The notes beneath the pieces are model-generated. The model made no database searches, had not been told where the DNA came from, and worked only from the letters and a program-made list of their open reading frames with translations. From contig NZ_CP115841.1 in NCBI RefSeq assembly GCF_013318015.2, forward strand, positions 620,001-684,000: a DNA stretch of 64,000 nt, read 5' to 3'. This document shows, piece by piece, positions 1-10,204 of this stretch. Source of the DNA: Agrobacterium tumefaciens. GTDB taxonomy: Bacteria; Pseudomonadota; Alphaproteobacteria; Rhizobiales; Rhizobiaceae. The stretch's first letter is position 1; every line of letters begins with the position of its first letter. Position numbers and translations under genes: made by a program.

Positions 1-2
1 GG

Positions 3-2942
3 CTGAGCGAGGTTCTGCCGGGAGTTATCCGCCCCTATACGCAGACGGAACTGAAATCCGTTCTCTCCACGCTGAAGGATATCGCCAAGGGCGAGCCAGC
101 TGTGGCCGCGCTTCTTGCCGCCGAAAGCCCGCTGAAGGACTTCATCGCTGCGGCTTTCACGCTGTCGCCCTATCTGCGCGATATGGCCGCGGCGGACGAG
201 GGACTGCTGACGCTCGCGATTTCGAAGCCGCTGGAGCCACTACTGGCCGATCTCGTCCGTGAAGCGCGCGATTGCTGGAAGCCGGGGCAAGAGGGCGGCG
301 TGCCCGTCGAAAACGAGGTGATGTCGCGCTTGAGGATCGCCAAGCGTCGGCTTTCCTTCGTCGCAGCGCTTGCCGATCTTGCGCGCATCTTCACCGCCCG
401 CGATACCACGCGCTGGCTGAGCGACATGGCGGATGCTTCGCTGTCGGCCGCCATCGACCACCTGCTGCTTGTCGGCCATGAGACCGGCAAGCTCAAACTG
501 AAGAACGTGGCCGCGCCAAGCGAAGGTTCCGGCCTGATCGTGCTTGGCATGGGCAAGCTCGGCGCGCGCGAACTGAACTATTCCTCGGACATCGACGCAG
601 TGGTGTTCTTTGAACCCTCTGCTGGCATTATCGATGATCCCTATGCTGCGACAGAGAATTTCGGCCGCATGATGCGCCGCCTCGTGCGTATCATGCAGGA
701 ACGCACGGCAGACGGTTACGTCTTCCGCACCGATTTGAGGCTCCGGCCAGACCCCGGCTCGACGCCGCTCGCTATTCCAGTGGAAGCGGCGCTGCTTTAT
801 TACGAGGGCAGGGGCCAAAACTGGGAACGCGCCGCCTATATCAAGGCGCGGCCGGTGGCCGGCGATCTTAAGGCCGGTGACAATTTCCTGCGCGAACTGA
901 CGCCTTTCATCTTCCGCAAATATCTCGATTACGCGGCGATTGCCGATATTCACTCCATCAAGCGGCAGATCCATGCGCATAAGGGCCATGGCGCGATTGC
1001 GGTTAAGGGCCATAACGTCAAGCTCGGACGCGGCGGCATCCGCGAGATCGAGTTCTTCGCGCAGACGCAGCAGCTGATTGCCGGCGGCCGTATGCCGGCG
1101 CTCAGGGTCCGCGCGACGCAGGAGGCGCTGGCGGCGCTCACCGAAGCGAAATGGATCGATGCCGAAACGCGCGATAGCCTGACGGACGCCTACTGGTTCC
1201 TGCGCGAGGTGGAACACCGCATTCAGATGGTGCGCGATGAGCAGACCCACGTGCTGCCCGACACCGAAACCGAACTGAAGCGCATTGCCTTCATGCTCGG
1301 TTTTGAAGATACCAAGGCGTTTTCCGAGAAGCTGGAAAAGGTGCTGCGGCTGGTGGAGCGCCGTTATTCGGCGCTGTTCGAACAGGAGACGAAACTCTCC
1401 GGTGAGGCAGGCAATCTGGTCTTCACGGGCCAGAAGGACGATCCAGATACGCTGAAAACCCTCTCAGCACTTGGTTTTCAGCGGCCGGAGGATATTTCCC
1501 GCGTCATACGCACCTGGCACAATGGCCGCTACCGGGCAACGCAATCGGTCGAGGCGCGCGAGCGGCTGACGGAGCTTACGCCGGATCTGCTGCGCGCCTT
1601 TGGCGAAAGCAAGCGGGCGGATGAGGCGCTGCTGCGCTTTGATAATTTCCTCTCCGGGCTACCGGCGGGCATCCAGCTCTTCTCGCTGCTCGGCAACAAT
1701 CAGGCGCTGCTGTCGCTGCTGGTGACGATCATGTCGTCGGCCCCGCGCCTTGCCGAAATCATCGCCGCCCGCCCGCATGTTTTTGACGGCATGCTGGACC
1801 CGGCGCTGATGAGCGACGTGCCGACGCGCGAGTATCTTGCCCAGCGCATGGGCAATTTCCTCTCCAATGCCCGCCACTATGAGGATATTCTCGACCGGCT
1901 CCGTATTTTCGCCGCCGAGCAGCGCTTTCTCATCGGCGTGCGGCTGTTGACAGGCGCGATCCGTGGCGAGATCGCCGCCCGCGCCTTCACCCATCTTGCC
2001 GATCTGGTAATTGAAGCGGCCCTGAATGCCGTTCTCTCGGAGATGGAGACGGCACATGGGCCATATCCGGGCGGGCGCGTGGCCGTGATGGGCATGGGCA
2101 AGCTCGGCTCCTTCGAGCTGACCGCGGGTTCGGATGTCGACCTCATTCTCCTCTACGATTACAACGATGCCGCCCATGAATCGACCGGCGCAAAACCGCT
2201 CGATGTGGTGCGTTATTTCACTCGCGTCACCCAAAGGCTGATTGCCGCACTATCGGCGCCCACGGCCGAAGGCGTGCTTTACGAGGTGGACATGCGGCTT
2301 CGCCCCTCCGGCAACAAGGGGCCGGTGGCGACGCGCATTTCCGCCTTTGAGAAATACCAGCGCGAGGAAGCCTGGACCTGGGAACATATGGCGCTTTCCC
2401 GCGCTCGCCTGATCTGTGGCAAAGCCTCGCTGATGGAAGATGCGCGCGGCATCATCGCCTCGGTACTGTCCCAGAAGCGCGATGTGGCGAAAGTCTCAGC
2501 CGATGTGCTGGAAATGCGAAGCCTCATTGAACAGGAAAAGCCGCCGGAAAACATCTGGGATTTCAAGCTCATCAATGGTGGGCTGATCGACCTCGAATTC
2601 ATCGCCCAATATCTGGCGCTGGTCGGTCCCGCCAGGGGTCTCCAGCCGCACGAACCGGGTCGCAACACGGCAGAGGCATTGCAGGTGCTGGCCGCCCCGG
2701 TGATGGAGCAGCAATCCTTCGACGACTGCATGGCGGCGACGGCGCTTTACACCGAGATATCGCAGATCGTGCGGCTGTGCATCGACGGTGCTTTCAATCC
2801 GAAGGAAGCGCCTGCCGGTCTTATCGATCTGGTTTGCCGGGCCGGGGATTGCCCGGATATTTCCACGCTGGAGGGCGAGGTGAAGCGGCTGGCGAAGGTT
2901 GTCAGGAAGGCGTTTGTGGCAACGGTGAAGAATGGCGGGTGA
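3..2942 (+). CDS. glnE: Bifunctional glutamine synthetase adenylyltransferase/adenylyl-removase (5' end outside window)
   Basis: GlnE adenylylates glutamine synthetase when nitrogen is plentiful and removes AMP when nitrogen is scarce, responding to PII protein. The reading frame is open to the first base of the window, and codons before the GTG at 102 read as plausible GlnE sequence (LPGVIRPYTQTEL), so the true start lies upstream. Both nucleotidyltransferase cores are visible: GMGKLGARELNYSSDID near 545-600 (adenylyl-removing half) and GMGKLGSFELTAGSDVD near 2090-2145 (adenylylating half), each followed by an R-L-R-P motif. At least 980 residues are present. It converges on the histidine kinase gene, with 62 bases between stop codons and no obvious terminator. 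Confidence 0.95.
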   Translation: MSEVLPGVIRPYTQTELKSVLSTLKDIAKGEPAVAALLAAESPLKDFIAAAFTLSPYLRDMAAADEGLLTLAISKPLEPLLADLVREARDCWKPGQEGGVPVENEVMSRLRIAKRRLSFVAALADLARIFTARDTTRWLSDMADASLSAAIDHLLLVGHETGKLKLKNVAAPSEGSGLIVLGMGKLGARELNYSSDIDAVVFFEPSAGIIDDPYAATENFGRMMRRLVRIMQERTADGYVFRTDLRLRPDPGSTPLAIPVEAALLYYEGRGQNWERAAYIKARPVAGDLKAGDNFLRELTPFIFRKYLDYAAIADIHSIKRQIHAHKGHGAIAVKGHNVKLGRGGIREIEFFAQTQQLIAGGRMPALRVRATQEALAALTEAKWIDAETRDSLTDAYWFLREVEHRIQMVRDEQTHVLPDTETELKRIAFMLGFEDTKAFSEKLEKVLRLVERRYSALFEQETKLSGEAGNLVFTGQKDDPDTLKTLSALGFQRPEDISRVIRTWHNGRYRATQSVEARERLTELTPDLLRAFGESKRADEALLRFDNFLSGLPAGIQLFSLLGNNQALLSLLVTIMSSAPRLAEIIAARPHVFDGMLDPALMSDVPTREYLAQRMGNFLSNARHYEDILDRLRIFAAEQRFLIGVRLLTGAIRGEIAARAFTHLADLVIEAALNAVLSEMETAHGPYPGGRVAVMGMGKLGSFELTAGSDVDLILLYDYNDAAHESTGAKPLDVVRYFTRVTQRLIAALSAPTAEGVLYEVDMRLRPSGNKGPVATRISAFEKYQREEAWTWEHMALSRARLICGKASLMEDARGIIASVLSQKRDVAKVSADVLEMRSLIEQEKPPENIWDFKLINGGLIDLEFIAQYLALVGPARGLQPHEPGRNTAEALQVLAAPVMEQQSFDDCMAATALYTEISQIVRLCIDGAFNPKEAPAGLIDLVCRAGDCPDISTLEGEVKRLAKVVRKAFVATVKNGG

Positions 2943-3004
2943 TGGTGGGTATCGCGCGTTCTGCCTTCACTTACTGCAACGCAAGGGGCACAGCCCGATA
3001 TTCC

Positions 3005-5341
3005 TCAATGCACCGTGCCACAGCACCCTGCCGCATGCGGGATGATAATCGTCACCACCGTGCCTCTGCCTTCGCAGGAGCGGATTTTCATCGTGCCGCC
3101 ATGCAGCCTGACGAGCGAGCGCGAGATGGCGAGCCCGAGGCCTGAGCCGCCCTGGCTTTTGGCGTATTGGCTCTGCACCTGCTCGAAGGGCTGGCCAATC
3201 TTGTCAAGCGCCTCGGCGGGAATGCCGATGCCGGTATCGGCGATGGTGAGGATCATGGCGGCCTGATGCACATGGGTGCGCAGCGCTACGCGGCCGCCAT
3301 TACCGGTGAACTTCACGGCATTGGACAGAAGGTTGAGCATGATCTGCTTCATGGCGCGGCGGTCGCCCTGCATCGTCAGCCCGGCGCAGACCTTCTGCTG
3401 CACGGTGATGTTCTTCTGTTCCGCCTGGATGGCGGTCAGCCGCAGGGTTTCCTCGATCAGCGGCGCGAGATCGATTGTCTCGCGGTTGATCCGCATATGG
3501 CCGGCCTCGATCTTGGACATATCGAGAATGTCGTTGATGACATTTAGGAGGTGCTTGCCGCTGTCGTGGATATCCCGGGCATATTCGGAATATTTCGGCG
3601 AGCCAACCGGGCCGAACATCTCGTTTTGCAGGATGTCGGAAAAGCCGAGAATGGCGTTGAGCGGCGTTCGCAGCTCATGGCTCATATTGGCGAGGAATTC
3701 GGACTTTGCGAGGTTTGCCGCCTGGGCGCGCTCTTTTTCGGCGAGATAATTGGCGTTGGCGTCTGAAAGCTCCGTCTTCTGCCGCTCCAGCTTATGCTGC
3801 GAGGCGGAAAGATCGCCGATGGTGGCCATCAGCCGGCGTTCGGAGTCACGCAGGCGCTCCTGATGGCGCTTCAGAAGCGTAATGTCGGTGCCGACGGAGA
3901 CGAGGCCGCCGTCACGGGTGCGGCGTTCATTGATCTGTAGCCAGCGATCATCGGCAAGCTGCACTTCCGTCATGCGCGAAAGGCCGGACTGATCGGGGTC
4001 CGCAACGCGCCGCTCCACAACCGGGCGTGCCGCAGCCGCCTGCACGGCGCTCTTTTCGGTGCCCGCTACCAGAACGCTGTCCGGCAGGCCGTAAGCTTTC
4101 TGGTAATGGGTGTTGCACATGACGAGACGGTCATTCTTGTCCCACAGCACGAAGGCTTCCGAGGTGGATTCGATGGCGTCTGCAAGGCGCTGGTCTGCCT
4201 CGGCATAACGTTGCGCAAGGCGGTGCTGCTCGGTCACGTCCATGGCGATGCCGATGACGCGTGGGCCATTATTGGTGCGGATGACCTGGGCGCGGGCGCG
4301 CAGCCAGACATAGTGGCCTTTCGCGTGGCGCATGCGGAAGATCTGGTCGATCTGGCGCAGATCACCGCAGCCGACAGCACGGGCAAGCTCGTAGAGGTTT
4401 CCATCTTCGGAATGCATCATGCGCGCCGCATCGGAAAAGGACAGCGGTGCGGCCTTCGGCGGTCTGCCGAGGATTTCGTAGAGCGAGCCGGACCAGAACA
4501 TGCGCCGCGTGGAAAGATCGAAGTCCCACAGGCCGCAGCGGCCGCGTGACAGCGCCGTCTCCACCCGCAGGTTCGATTCGGCGAAGATGTCGTCGGCGTC
4601 GCGGGCGCGTTTGACCTGCATGTAATAGGCGTAGAGCACGACGAGAAGGATCGAGGAGATTCCGGCAAACAGCGTCACGTTCATGGCGATTTCGCTGCGC
4701 CAGAAAGAACGGATCGGCTCAAGCGAGCGCGCCGCGATAACCATGCCGCCATCGTCGCCGAAGGGGATCATCGTCGCATAATGCGGCTGGTTGTCGATAT
4801 TGGTTTCGATGGTGCCGGGCGCGCCGGGAAAACGCTGAACAATGGCGATTTCGGGAAGCAAAGCCGGCAGGGAGGTGCCGATGTAAAGCGTGGCGCCCTT
4901 GCCGGCGCCGGCGAAAATCCGGCCGTTGCTGCCCGACAGAAGCACCATCGTGCCATCAGCAAGGCTGCCCGAAGGCAGCGCTGCGGCAAGGCTCGCCTCT
5001 GCGCGGGTGCGCTCTTGCGAGGCAAAGACAATACCGTTGTTGATAAGGGCTGCTTTGGCCGTCAGCGCTGTCAGTGCGGTAGAGTGGCGGGCTGCCTCTT
5101 CCATGCGGCTATATTCGGCAACGATGCCCAGCATGCGTGACGCCGCGATGACGACGAGAAATGCAAGAATGAGAATGGGAATGAGGCGCTTCAGCAGGGT
5201 CTCGACCTGCGGCATCGGGCGGTCGGAGCCGTTCATCAAACCCATCAGGTCGCTGGAAAGCCTTTCGCCCCAGGCCGCAAGATCAGAAAATTTGGCATAC
5301 GGCCGCTCATCGCCCGCAGTCGCCCGCCGCACGTTCGTCAT
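3005..5341 (-). CDS. PAS-domain membrane sensor histidine kinase
   Basis: A 778-residue membrane-bound sensor kinase. Two hydrophobic segments, about residues 53-75 and 222-244, flank a periplasmic sensing domain. Two PAS-like regions follow (one begins near ALSRGRCGLWDFD, the second near DAIESTSEAFVLWD), then a coiled coil, the HisKA box with SHELRTPLNAILGF (phospho-acceptor His near 555), and an ATPase domain with N box NLLSNAVKF, DTGIGI and GGSGLGLAI. There is no receiver domain. The HisKA region resembles the PleC/PdhS type of alphaproteobacteria. I chose the ATG at 5341, with a GAAGG/GGCGGGA sequence upstream, over a TTG 22 codons earlier. No response regulator is adjacent, so its partner is unknown. 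Confidence 0.9.
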   Translation of the reverse strand: MTNVRRATAGDERPYAKFSDLAAWGERLSSDLMGLMNGSDRPMPQVETLLKRLIPILILAFLVVIAASRMLGIVAEYSRMEEAARHSTALTALTAKAALINNGIVFASQERTRAEASLAAALPSGSLADGTMVLLSGSNGRIFAGAGKGATLYIGTSLPALLPEIAIVQRFPGAPGTIETNIDNQPHYATMIPFGDDGGMVIAARSLEPIRSFWRSEIAMNVTLFAGISSILLVVLYAYYMQVKRARDADDIFAESNLRVETALSRGRCGLWDFDLSTRRMFWSGSLYEILGRPPKAAPLSFSDAARMMHSEDGNLYELARAVGCGDLRQIDQIFRMRHAKGHYVWLRARAQVIRTNNGPRVIGIAMDVTEQHRLAQRYAEADQRLADAIESTSEAFVLWDKNDRLVMCNTHYQKAYGLPDSVLVAGTEKSAVQAAAARPVVERRVADPDQSGLSRMTEVQLADDRWLQINERRTRDGGLVSVGTDITLLKRHQERLRDSERRLMATIGDLSASQHKLERQKTELSDANANYLAEKERAQAANLAKSEFLANMSHELRTPLNAILGFSDILQNEMFGPVGSPKYSEYARDIHDSGKHLLNVINDILDMSKIEAGHMRINRETIDLAPLIEETLRLTAIQAEQKNITVQQKVCAGLTMQGDRRAMKQIMLNLLSNAVKFTGNGGRVALRTHVHQAAMILTIADTGIGIPAEALDKIGQPFEQVQSQYAKSQGGSGLGLAISRSLVRLHGGTMKIRSCEGRGTVVTIIIPHAAGCCGTVH

Positions 5342-5579
5342 TGTCCCGCCTTCAAGATATCCCCACTGATTCGAAGCGCCGCCGCTCGAATATGCATAGT
5401 GAATCAAATGCGATTCGCCGTGTCCAGAGGCAAAAGTTAAAAGAATTTTAACCCCTTGAACCGACTCCGTATTTTTTCGGGACAGCGCGTTACGGTCTTC
5501 ACAGCGGCGGCAGGCATTGGAAAAACCGACACCCGGATGGCCGGTCTGGGACGTTCCGGTGTGTTACGGCCGGTGGTTC

Positions 5580-5900
5580 TCAAGCCCTGTCGAAAGCTTC
5601 GAGAGCAGGTCCAAGTGCGCCGAGAACGCCGTTTCCGGCGGCGGGAAGCCCGGTCAGCACCGCGCTGATGATGTCGTCACGGCTTGCGCCATGCGCTTTG
5701 GCTTCCAGCACATGAAATGCCACACCGCCTTCAAGCCGCAGTGCGGCAAGAATGCCGATATAGACCAGGCATTGCGTCTTGGCATCCAGCGTGGACGCCG
5801 CACCCAGCCCCTGCACGGCCTGAAGCCAGACCGCCTGATGGGCCGGGGCCTCGGTGATGAAACGCTGGAACGAATTGCTGGTGTTGGAAATATCCGTCAT
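5580..5900 (-). CDS. Carboxymuconolactone decarboxylase (AhpD-like) family protein
   Basis: A 106-residue all-helical protein of the CMD/AhpD fold (DAKTQCLVYIGILAALRLEGGVAFHVLEAKAHGAS, shown here in outline by its conserved His and the AKAHGAS turn). Family members are decarboxylases or peroxidase partners with a redox CxxC/CxxxH site. Here the cysteine four residues before the conserved His is glycine and no CxxC is present, so thiol peroxidase chemistry is unlikely. The ATG at 5900, with AAAGGGAC upstream, is preferred to an ATG 35 codons earlier whose extra sequence is low-complexity. It is a single gene and its substrate is unknown. Confidence 0.75.
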   Translation of the reverse strand: MTDISNTSNSFQRFITEAPAHQAVWLQAVQGLGAASTLDAKTQCLVYIGILAALRLEGGVAFHVLEAKAHGASRDDIISAVLTGLPAAGNGVLGALGPALEAFDRA

Positions 5901-6043
5901 TTGAAGTCCCTTTCCGCTTGCGGCCGCGTTCCGGCCTGTCGCTGACGATTGTGTCGCGCAATGCGTTGCGCCGCCTTGACGGAAATCAAGACGGCGCACA
6001 GGCATTGTCCGGAATAGGGGAGTTGGCGAATGTTCGCCGGGTA

Positions 6044-8692
6044 TTATCCTTTCAGAATACGCCCGACGATATCGCTGACATCCGTCGAAAGACCTTTTGC
6101 TTCGGCGATCGTCGAAAGTGCTGCCTTGGCGTGTTCGGCGCGGCTTGCTTCCAGCGACCGCCAGGAGCGCATGGAGGTGAGAATGCGCGCGGCAAGCTGC
6201 GGGTTACGCTTGTCGATGGCTATGATCTGCTCGGCGAGGAACCGGTAGGCGGCACCGTCGGCGCGGTGGAAACCGGTAGGGTTGGAGAAGGCGAGCGTGC
6301 CCACCAGCGACCGTACCCGGTTGGGATTAGAGGCGATGAAGTGTTTCGACGTCATCAGCGCCTTGATACGTTCCAGCGCGCCGTCGCCAGGAATGGCGGC
6401 CTGCAGCGAGAACCATTTGTCGAGAACCAACGCATTGTCGGCAAAGCGGGCTTCGAAGGCGGCAAGCGCCTCCTTTGTCTCCGCGCTGTCGGGGAAACGT
6501 TGGGTCAGCACACCAAGCGCATGCGCAAGATCTGTCATGTTGGTGGCGCTGGCATAGGCCTTTGCCGCCCTGTCGGGCGTTCCCTCGGCAAAAGCAAGGA
6601 AGCTCAACGCGCCGTTGCGAAGCGAACGCCGTCCGGCGCTGTCGGCATCGGGGCTGTAGGCTTCACCATTGCCGTCGCTGTCGGCGAGCCCGCGGAGCGT
6701 TTCGAGACCGGCCGTGGCAATGGCCTTGATCGTCGCGTTGCGGGCCTTGTGGATGGCGTCCGGGTCGGTATTGCCGCCCAGTTCGCGAGCGATGTCCGTT
6801 TCGCTCGGCAGCGCCAGCGCCTGTGCGCGGAAAGCGGGTTCAAGCGAAGCATCGCCGACGATTTCGATCAGCGTTGCGATAAGGTCGGCGTCCGAGCGTA
6901 CTTCTTGGCCGTTCTGCACGGCCCTGGTGGCGGCAATCAGCGCCGGCAAAGCGAGATCGGTAAGCGCCTGGAAACGGGCAAACATATCCGTCTCGTGCCG
7001 GGCAACCTGCACCAGATCGGCAGCACTCTGTTCGAAATGCAGGTTGATCGGCGCCGAGAAGCTGCGGTTGAGCGACAGCACTGGGCGCGATGAAACGCCG
7101 GAGAAGGAGAATGTCTGGTTGCGTTCGGTCAGATGCAGCACGCCGTCACGGTATTCGCCGCCCGTAACAGCCTGCGGCTCGGCGATCTGGCCATTGTCGA
7201 GAATCAGCGCCAGCGACAGCGGAATATGACGCGGTTGCTTCACCGGTTGGCCGGGCGTTGGTGCGACGGTCTGTTCCAGCGTCAGCCTGAAGGTCGCCTT
7301 GGCGGCATCGTAAGCGGAGGAAACGGAGACGAGCGGCGTGCCGGCCTCGGTGTACCACAGCGAAAACTGCGACAGGTCGCGGCCGCTGGCGTCGGCAAAA
7401 CTCTTGACGAAATCCTCAACAGTCGCCGCTTCGCCGTCATGACGTTCGAAATAAAGGTCCATGCCTTTCTTGAAGTCGTCTTCGCCAAGGATCGTGGCGA
7501 TCATGCGGGTGACTTCGGCGCCCTTTTCATAAACGGTCGTCGTGTAGAAGTTGTTGATTTCGCGATAGGTATCGGGGCGTGGCGGGTGGGCCAGCGGACC
7601 GGAATCCTCTGGAAACTGCTCCGATTTCAGGTGACGCACATCGGCGATGCGCTTGACCGGGCGCGAGCGCATGTCGGCGGAAAATTCCTGGTCGCGATAG
7701 ACCGTCAGGCCTTCTTTCAGGCACAGCTGAAACCAGTCGCGGCAGGTGATGCGGTTGCCAGTCCAGTTGTGGAAATATTCATGCGCGATGATGCGCTCGA
7801 TATTGGCGTAGTCCGCATCGGACGCAGTTTCCGGGTCGGCCAGCACGAATTTGTCGTTGAAGACGTTGAGACCCTTGTTCTCCATCGCGCCCATGTTGAA
7901 ATCGGACACGGCGACGATCATGAAGATATCGAGGTCGTATTCACGGCCGAAGCGTTCCTCATCCCACTTCATCGAGCGCTTCAGCGCATCCATGGCATAG
8001 GCCGCGCGCGGCTCCTTGCCATGCTCGACATAGATCTTCAGCGCCACTTCGCGGCCGGAAAGGGTGGTGAACGTGTCTTCCACCACGCCGAGATCGCCGG
8101 CGACAAGCGCAAAGAGATAGCTGGGTTTCGGGTGCGGATCGAACCAGGCTGCAAAGTGGCGGCCTTCATCGTAATTGCCGCCGCCGAGGAAGTTGCCGTT
8201 CGACAACAGCAGCGGATTGCCCTCCTTCGCGGCGATGATCGTCACCGTATAGGGTGCCAGAACATCGGGCCGGTCCGGGAAATAGGTGATGCGGCGGAAA
8301 CCTTCCGCCTCGCACTGGGTGCAATAAACGCCGTTGGTGCGGTAAAGCCCCATCAGCTGCGTATTGACCTGCGGATTGATGTAATTGGTGACACAGATTT
8401 CGAAGGGCGTCTCCGCAGGCAGATCGCGGATCGTCAGGCTATCGGGCGTCGCGTCATATTGGCTTGCGGGAATGTCCACCTGATCGAGCAGCAGGCCCGA
8501 AAGCGTCAACTCGTCGCCATCGAGAACGAGCGGCGCTGACACATCGACGCCCTCTCGGCGATGAAAGATCAGACGGGCTTCGACCTTGGTATTCTTGGGG
8601 TCGAGTTCGAAGGTGAGATCCACCCGCTCCAGAACGAAATCGGTGGGGCGGTAATCTGCCAGGTGAACGATCTGGCCCGTGTCTGTTCGCAT
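6044..8692 (-). CDS. pepN: Aminopeptidase N (M1 family zinc metallopeptidase)
   Basis: An 882-residue cytosolic aminopeptidase that trims N-terminal residues from peptides. The exopeptidase motif GAMEN (in FNMGAMENKG) and the zinc site HEYFHNW, near residue 300, followed by the downstream Glu of the WFQLCLKEGLTVYRDQEF stretch, are all intact. The long C-terminal helical region typical of the E. coli-type PepN subfamily is present. The ATG at 8692 has AGGAACAG seven bases upstream; an in-frame start 14 codons earlier has no comparable site. It is monocistronic and diverges from the permease gene at 9186. Confidence 0.95.
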   Translation of the reverse strand: MRTDTGQIVHLADYRPTDFVLERVDLTFELDPKNTKVEARLIFHRREGVDVSAPLVLDGDELTLSGLLLDQVDIPASQYDATPDSLTIRDLPAETPFEICVTNYINPQVNTQLMGLYRTNGVYCTQCEAEGFRRITYFPDRPDVLAPYTVTIIAAKEGNPLLLSNGNFLGGGNYDEGRHFAAWFDPHPKPSYLFALVAGDLGVVEDTFTTLSGREVALKIYVEHGKEPRAAYAMDALKRSMKWDEERFGREYDLDIFMIVAVSDFNMGAMENKGLNVFNDKFVLADPETASDADYANIERIIAHEYFHNWTGNRITCRDWFQLCLKEGLTVYRDQEFSADMRSRPVKRIADVRHLKSEQFPEDSGPLAHPPRPDTYREINNFYTTTVYEKGAEVTRMIATILGEDDFKKGMDLYFERHDGEAATVEDFVKSFADASGRDLSQFSLWYTEAGTPLVSVSSAYDAAKATFRLTLEQTVAPTPGQPVKQPRHIPLSLALILDNGQIAEPQAVTGGEYRDGVLHLTERNQTFSFSGVSSRPVLSLNRSFSAPINLHFEQSAADLVQVARHETDMFARFQALTDLALPALIAATRAVQNGQEVRSDADLIATLIEIVGDASLEPAFRAQALALPSETDIARELGGNTDPDAIHKARNATIKAIATAGLETLRGLADSDGNGEAYSPDADSAGRRSLRNGALSFLAFAEGTPDRAAKAYASATNMTDLAHALGVLTQRFPDSAETKEALAAFEARFADNALVLDKWFSLQAAIPGDGALERIKALMTSKHFIASNPNRVRSLVGTLAFSNPTGFHRADGAAYRFLAEQIIAIDKRNPQLAARILTSMRSWRSLEASRAEHAKAALSTIAEAKGLSTDVSDIVGRILKG

Positions 8693-9185
8693 GACTGTTC
8701 CTGAATAACTTTGTCGTTGTCCTCCGGGCATCATGTCGTCATAAGGCCCGGATGTAAAATAGGTAGAGTATTCGTCACAATCATGTGCGCATCGGGAGGA
8801 CGTTCTGTCCTGCCATGGAAGGCTTTGCCGGCCCTGCAGACGATTCTGTCGCCGCCGGACCTGCGGACCATGCCAGCAAATGTTGAACGATTGCTGAAAT
8901 TGTATTTTATTTTCTTCAAATTTTAGCGCGTGTCGCTTTTGGTCTGATTCTCACGTCGCCATTAGGGCCGAAGGCCTGAACAATGGGGGTGAGGAGGCCA
9001 CAAGCCGGGGAAAGCAATCCTGCGCCTCACCAGATCAACGGAATTCATGGGTAAATAACATTTTTTGTTGTAAAGCGCTTCGGGAATGCTCTAGCCTTGG
9101 GCAAATCCAATTCCCCCGCGTCGTCCTCCCCCGCATGAACAATCTCCCGATGGCGTGTTTGCGCAGCCGATATGAGTAACTGCCG
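8693..9185. other. Divergent intergenic region upstream of pepN and the DMT permease
   Basis: About 490 bases without a credible gene. Visible features are an AT-rich tract at 8890-8935, a GC-rich hairpin GGGCCGAAGGCC near 8966, and GGTGAGG paired with CCTCACC at about 8989-9031, enclosing roughly 30 bases. No riboswitch family was recognised. It probably holds both divergent promoters and perhaps a leader for the permease gene. Confidence 0.4.
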
Positions 9186-10124
9186 ATGAACGCCGAACCG
9201 ACAAATCCCTTTCGGGGGATAAGCCTGAAGCTGATTTCGGTTGGCTTTTTTCTGGTGATGCAGACTTGTATCAAAGCCTCCGGTCCCGATGTGCCGGCCG
9301 GTCAGATCACTTTCTTCCGCTCCGCTTTCGCCATCATCCCCATCGTCGTTTATCTTGCCTGGCTGCATGCGCTAACGAGCGCGCTGCACACCAACAATCT
9401 CATCGGCCATTTCAAGCGCGGGTTTCTCGGCATTCTCTCCATGGCCTGCGGGTTTTACGGGCTGACGCTGCTGCCGTTGCCGGAATTCATCGCCATTGGT
9501 TATGCCTCACCGCTGCTGGCCGTCGTGTTCGCCGCCTTCATCCTGCGCGAGAAGGTGCGCATCTACCGCTGGAGCGCGGTTTTCGTTGGCATGATGGGCG
9601 TGCTGGTTATCCTGTGGCCGAAGATGACCCTGTTGCGTGAAGGCGGTTTTGCCGCGGGCGAGGGGCTGGGCGCGATTGCCGTGCTATGCGGGGCAGCACT
9701 TGGCGGTCTCGCAATGATCCAGGTGCGGCAACTGGTGGAAACGGAAAAGACGCCGACCATCGTTCTCTATTTCTCGCTCACGGCCACCTTGCTTTCGCTC
9801 GTCAGCGTACCCTTCGGCTGGAGCGCTCTGGATACCAAGCAGGCCGTGCTGTTGATCACCAGCGGCATTTGTGGCGGCGTCGCACAGATCTTCCTGACGG
9901 AGAGCTATCGCCACGCGGAGGTCTCAACCATCGCGCCCTTCGAATACAGCTCCATCGTTTTCGGGATAGCGGTCTCCTATATCCTGTTCGGAGACATTCC
10001 CACGCTCACCATGCTGATCGGCACGGCAATCGTGATTTTCGCCGGCATCTTCATCATTTTCCGCGAGCACCAGCTGGGCTTGGCGAGACGAGCGGCACGC
10101 AAGGCCTCCACGCCGCAGGGGTAA
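9186..10124 (+). CDS. EamA/DMT-superfamily transporter
   Basis: A 312-residue inner-membrane protein with about ten hydrophobic helices arranged as two EamA repeats. The first repeat carries the SFAIIPIVVYL and MACGFYGLTLLPLPEFIAIGYASPLL type helices; the second ends with EYSSIVFGIAVSYILFGD and a basic tail. The overall pattern is that of RhaT/YdcZ-like metabolite exporters, but the substrate cannot be read from sequence. The ATG at 9186 is the first in frame and begins a hydrophilic N-terminus of ordinary length. No other transporter genes lie beside it. Confidence 0.85.
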   Translation: MNAEPTNPFRGISLKLISVGFFLVMQTCIKASGPDVPAGQITFFRSAFAIIPIVVYLAWLHALTSALHTNNLIGHFKRGFLGILSMACGFYGLTLLPLPEFIAIGYASPLLAVVFAAFILREKVRIYRWSAVFVGMMGVLVILWPKMTLLREGGFAAGEGLGAIAVLCGAALGGLAMIQVRQLVETEKTPTIVLYFSLTATLLSLVSVPFGWSALDTKQAVLLITSGICGGVAQIFLTESYRHAEVSTIAPFEYSSIVFGIAVSYILFGDIPTLTMLIGTAIVIFAGIFIIFREHQLGLARRAARKASTPQG

Positions 10125-10204
10125 CGCACCAAATTTGGCGGAGGTCGCAAACATGCGGCATCGTCGGCGCCAGAGCCGTTGTCGTTTCGGCGCCTAGTCC
10201 CGCA

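Noticed and set aside
240..1250. 336-codon open frame on the minus strand opposite glnE
   Set aside because: Mirror of glnE codons in a high-GC sequence; no ribosome-binding site and no family resemblance, while glnE motifs are unmistakable.
7133..8539. 468-codon plus-strand frame opposite pepN
   Set aside because: Antisense to the zinc-site region of pepN; composition is that of a shadow frame.
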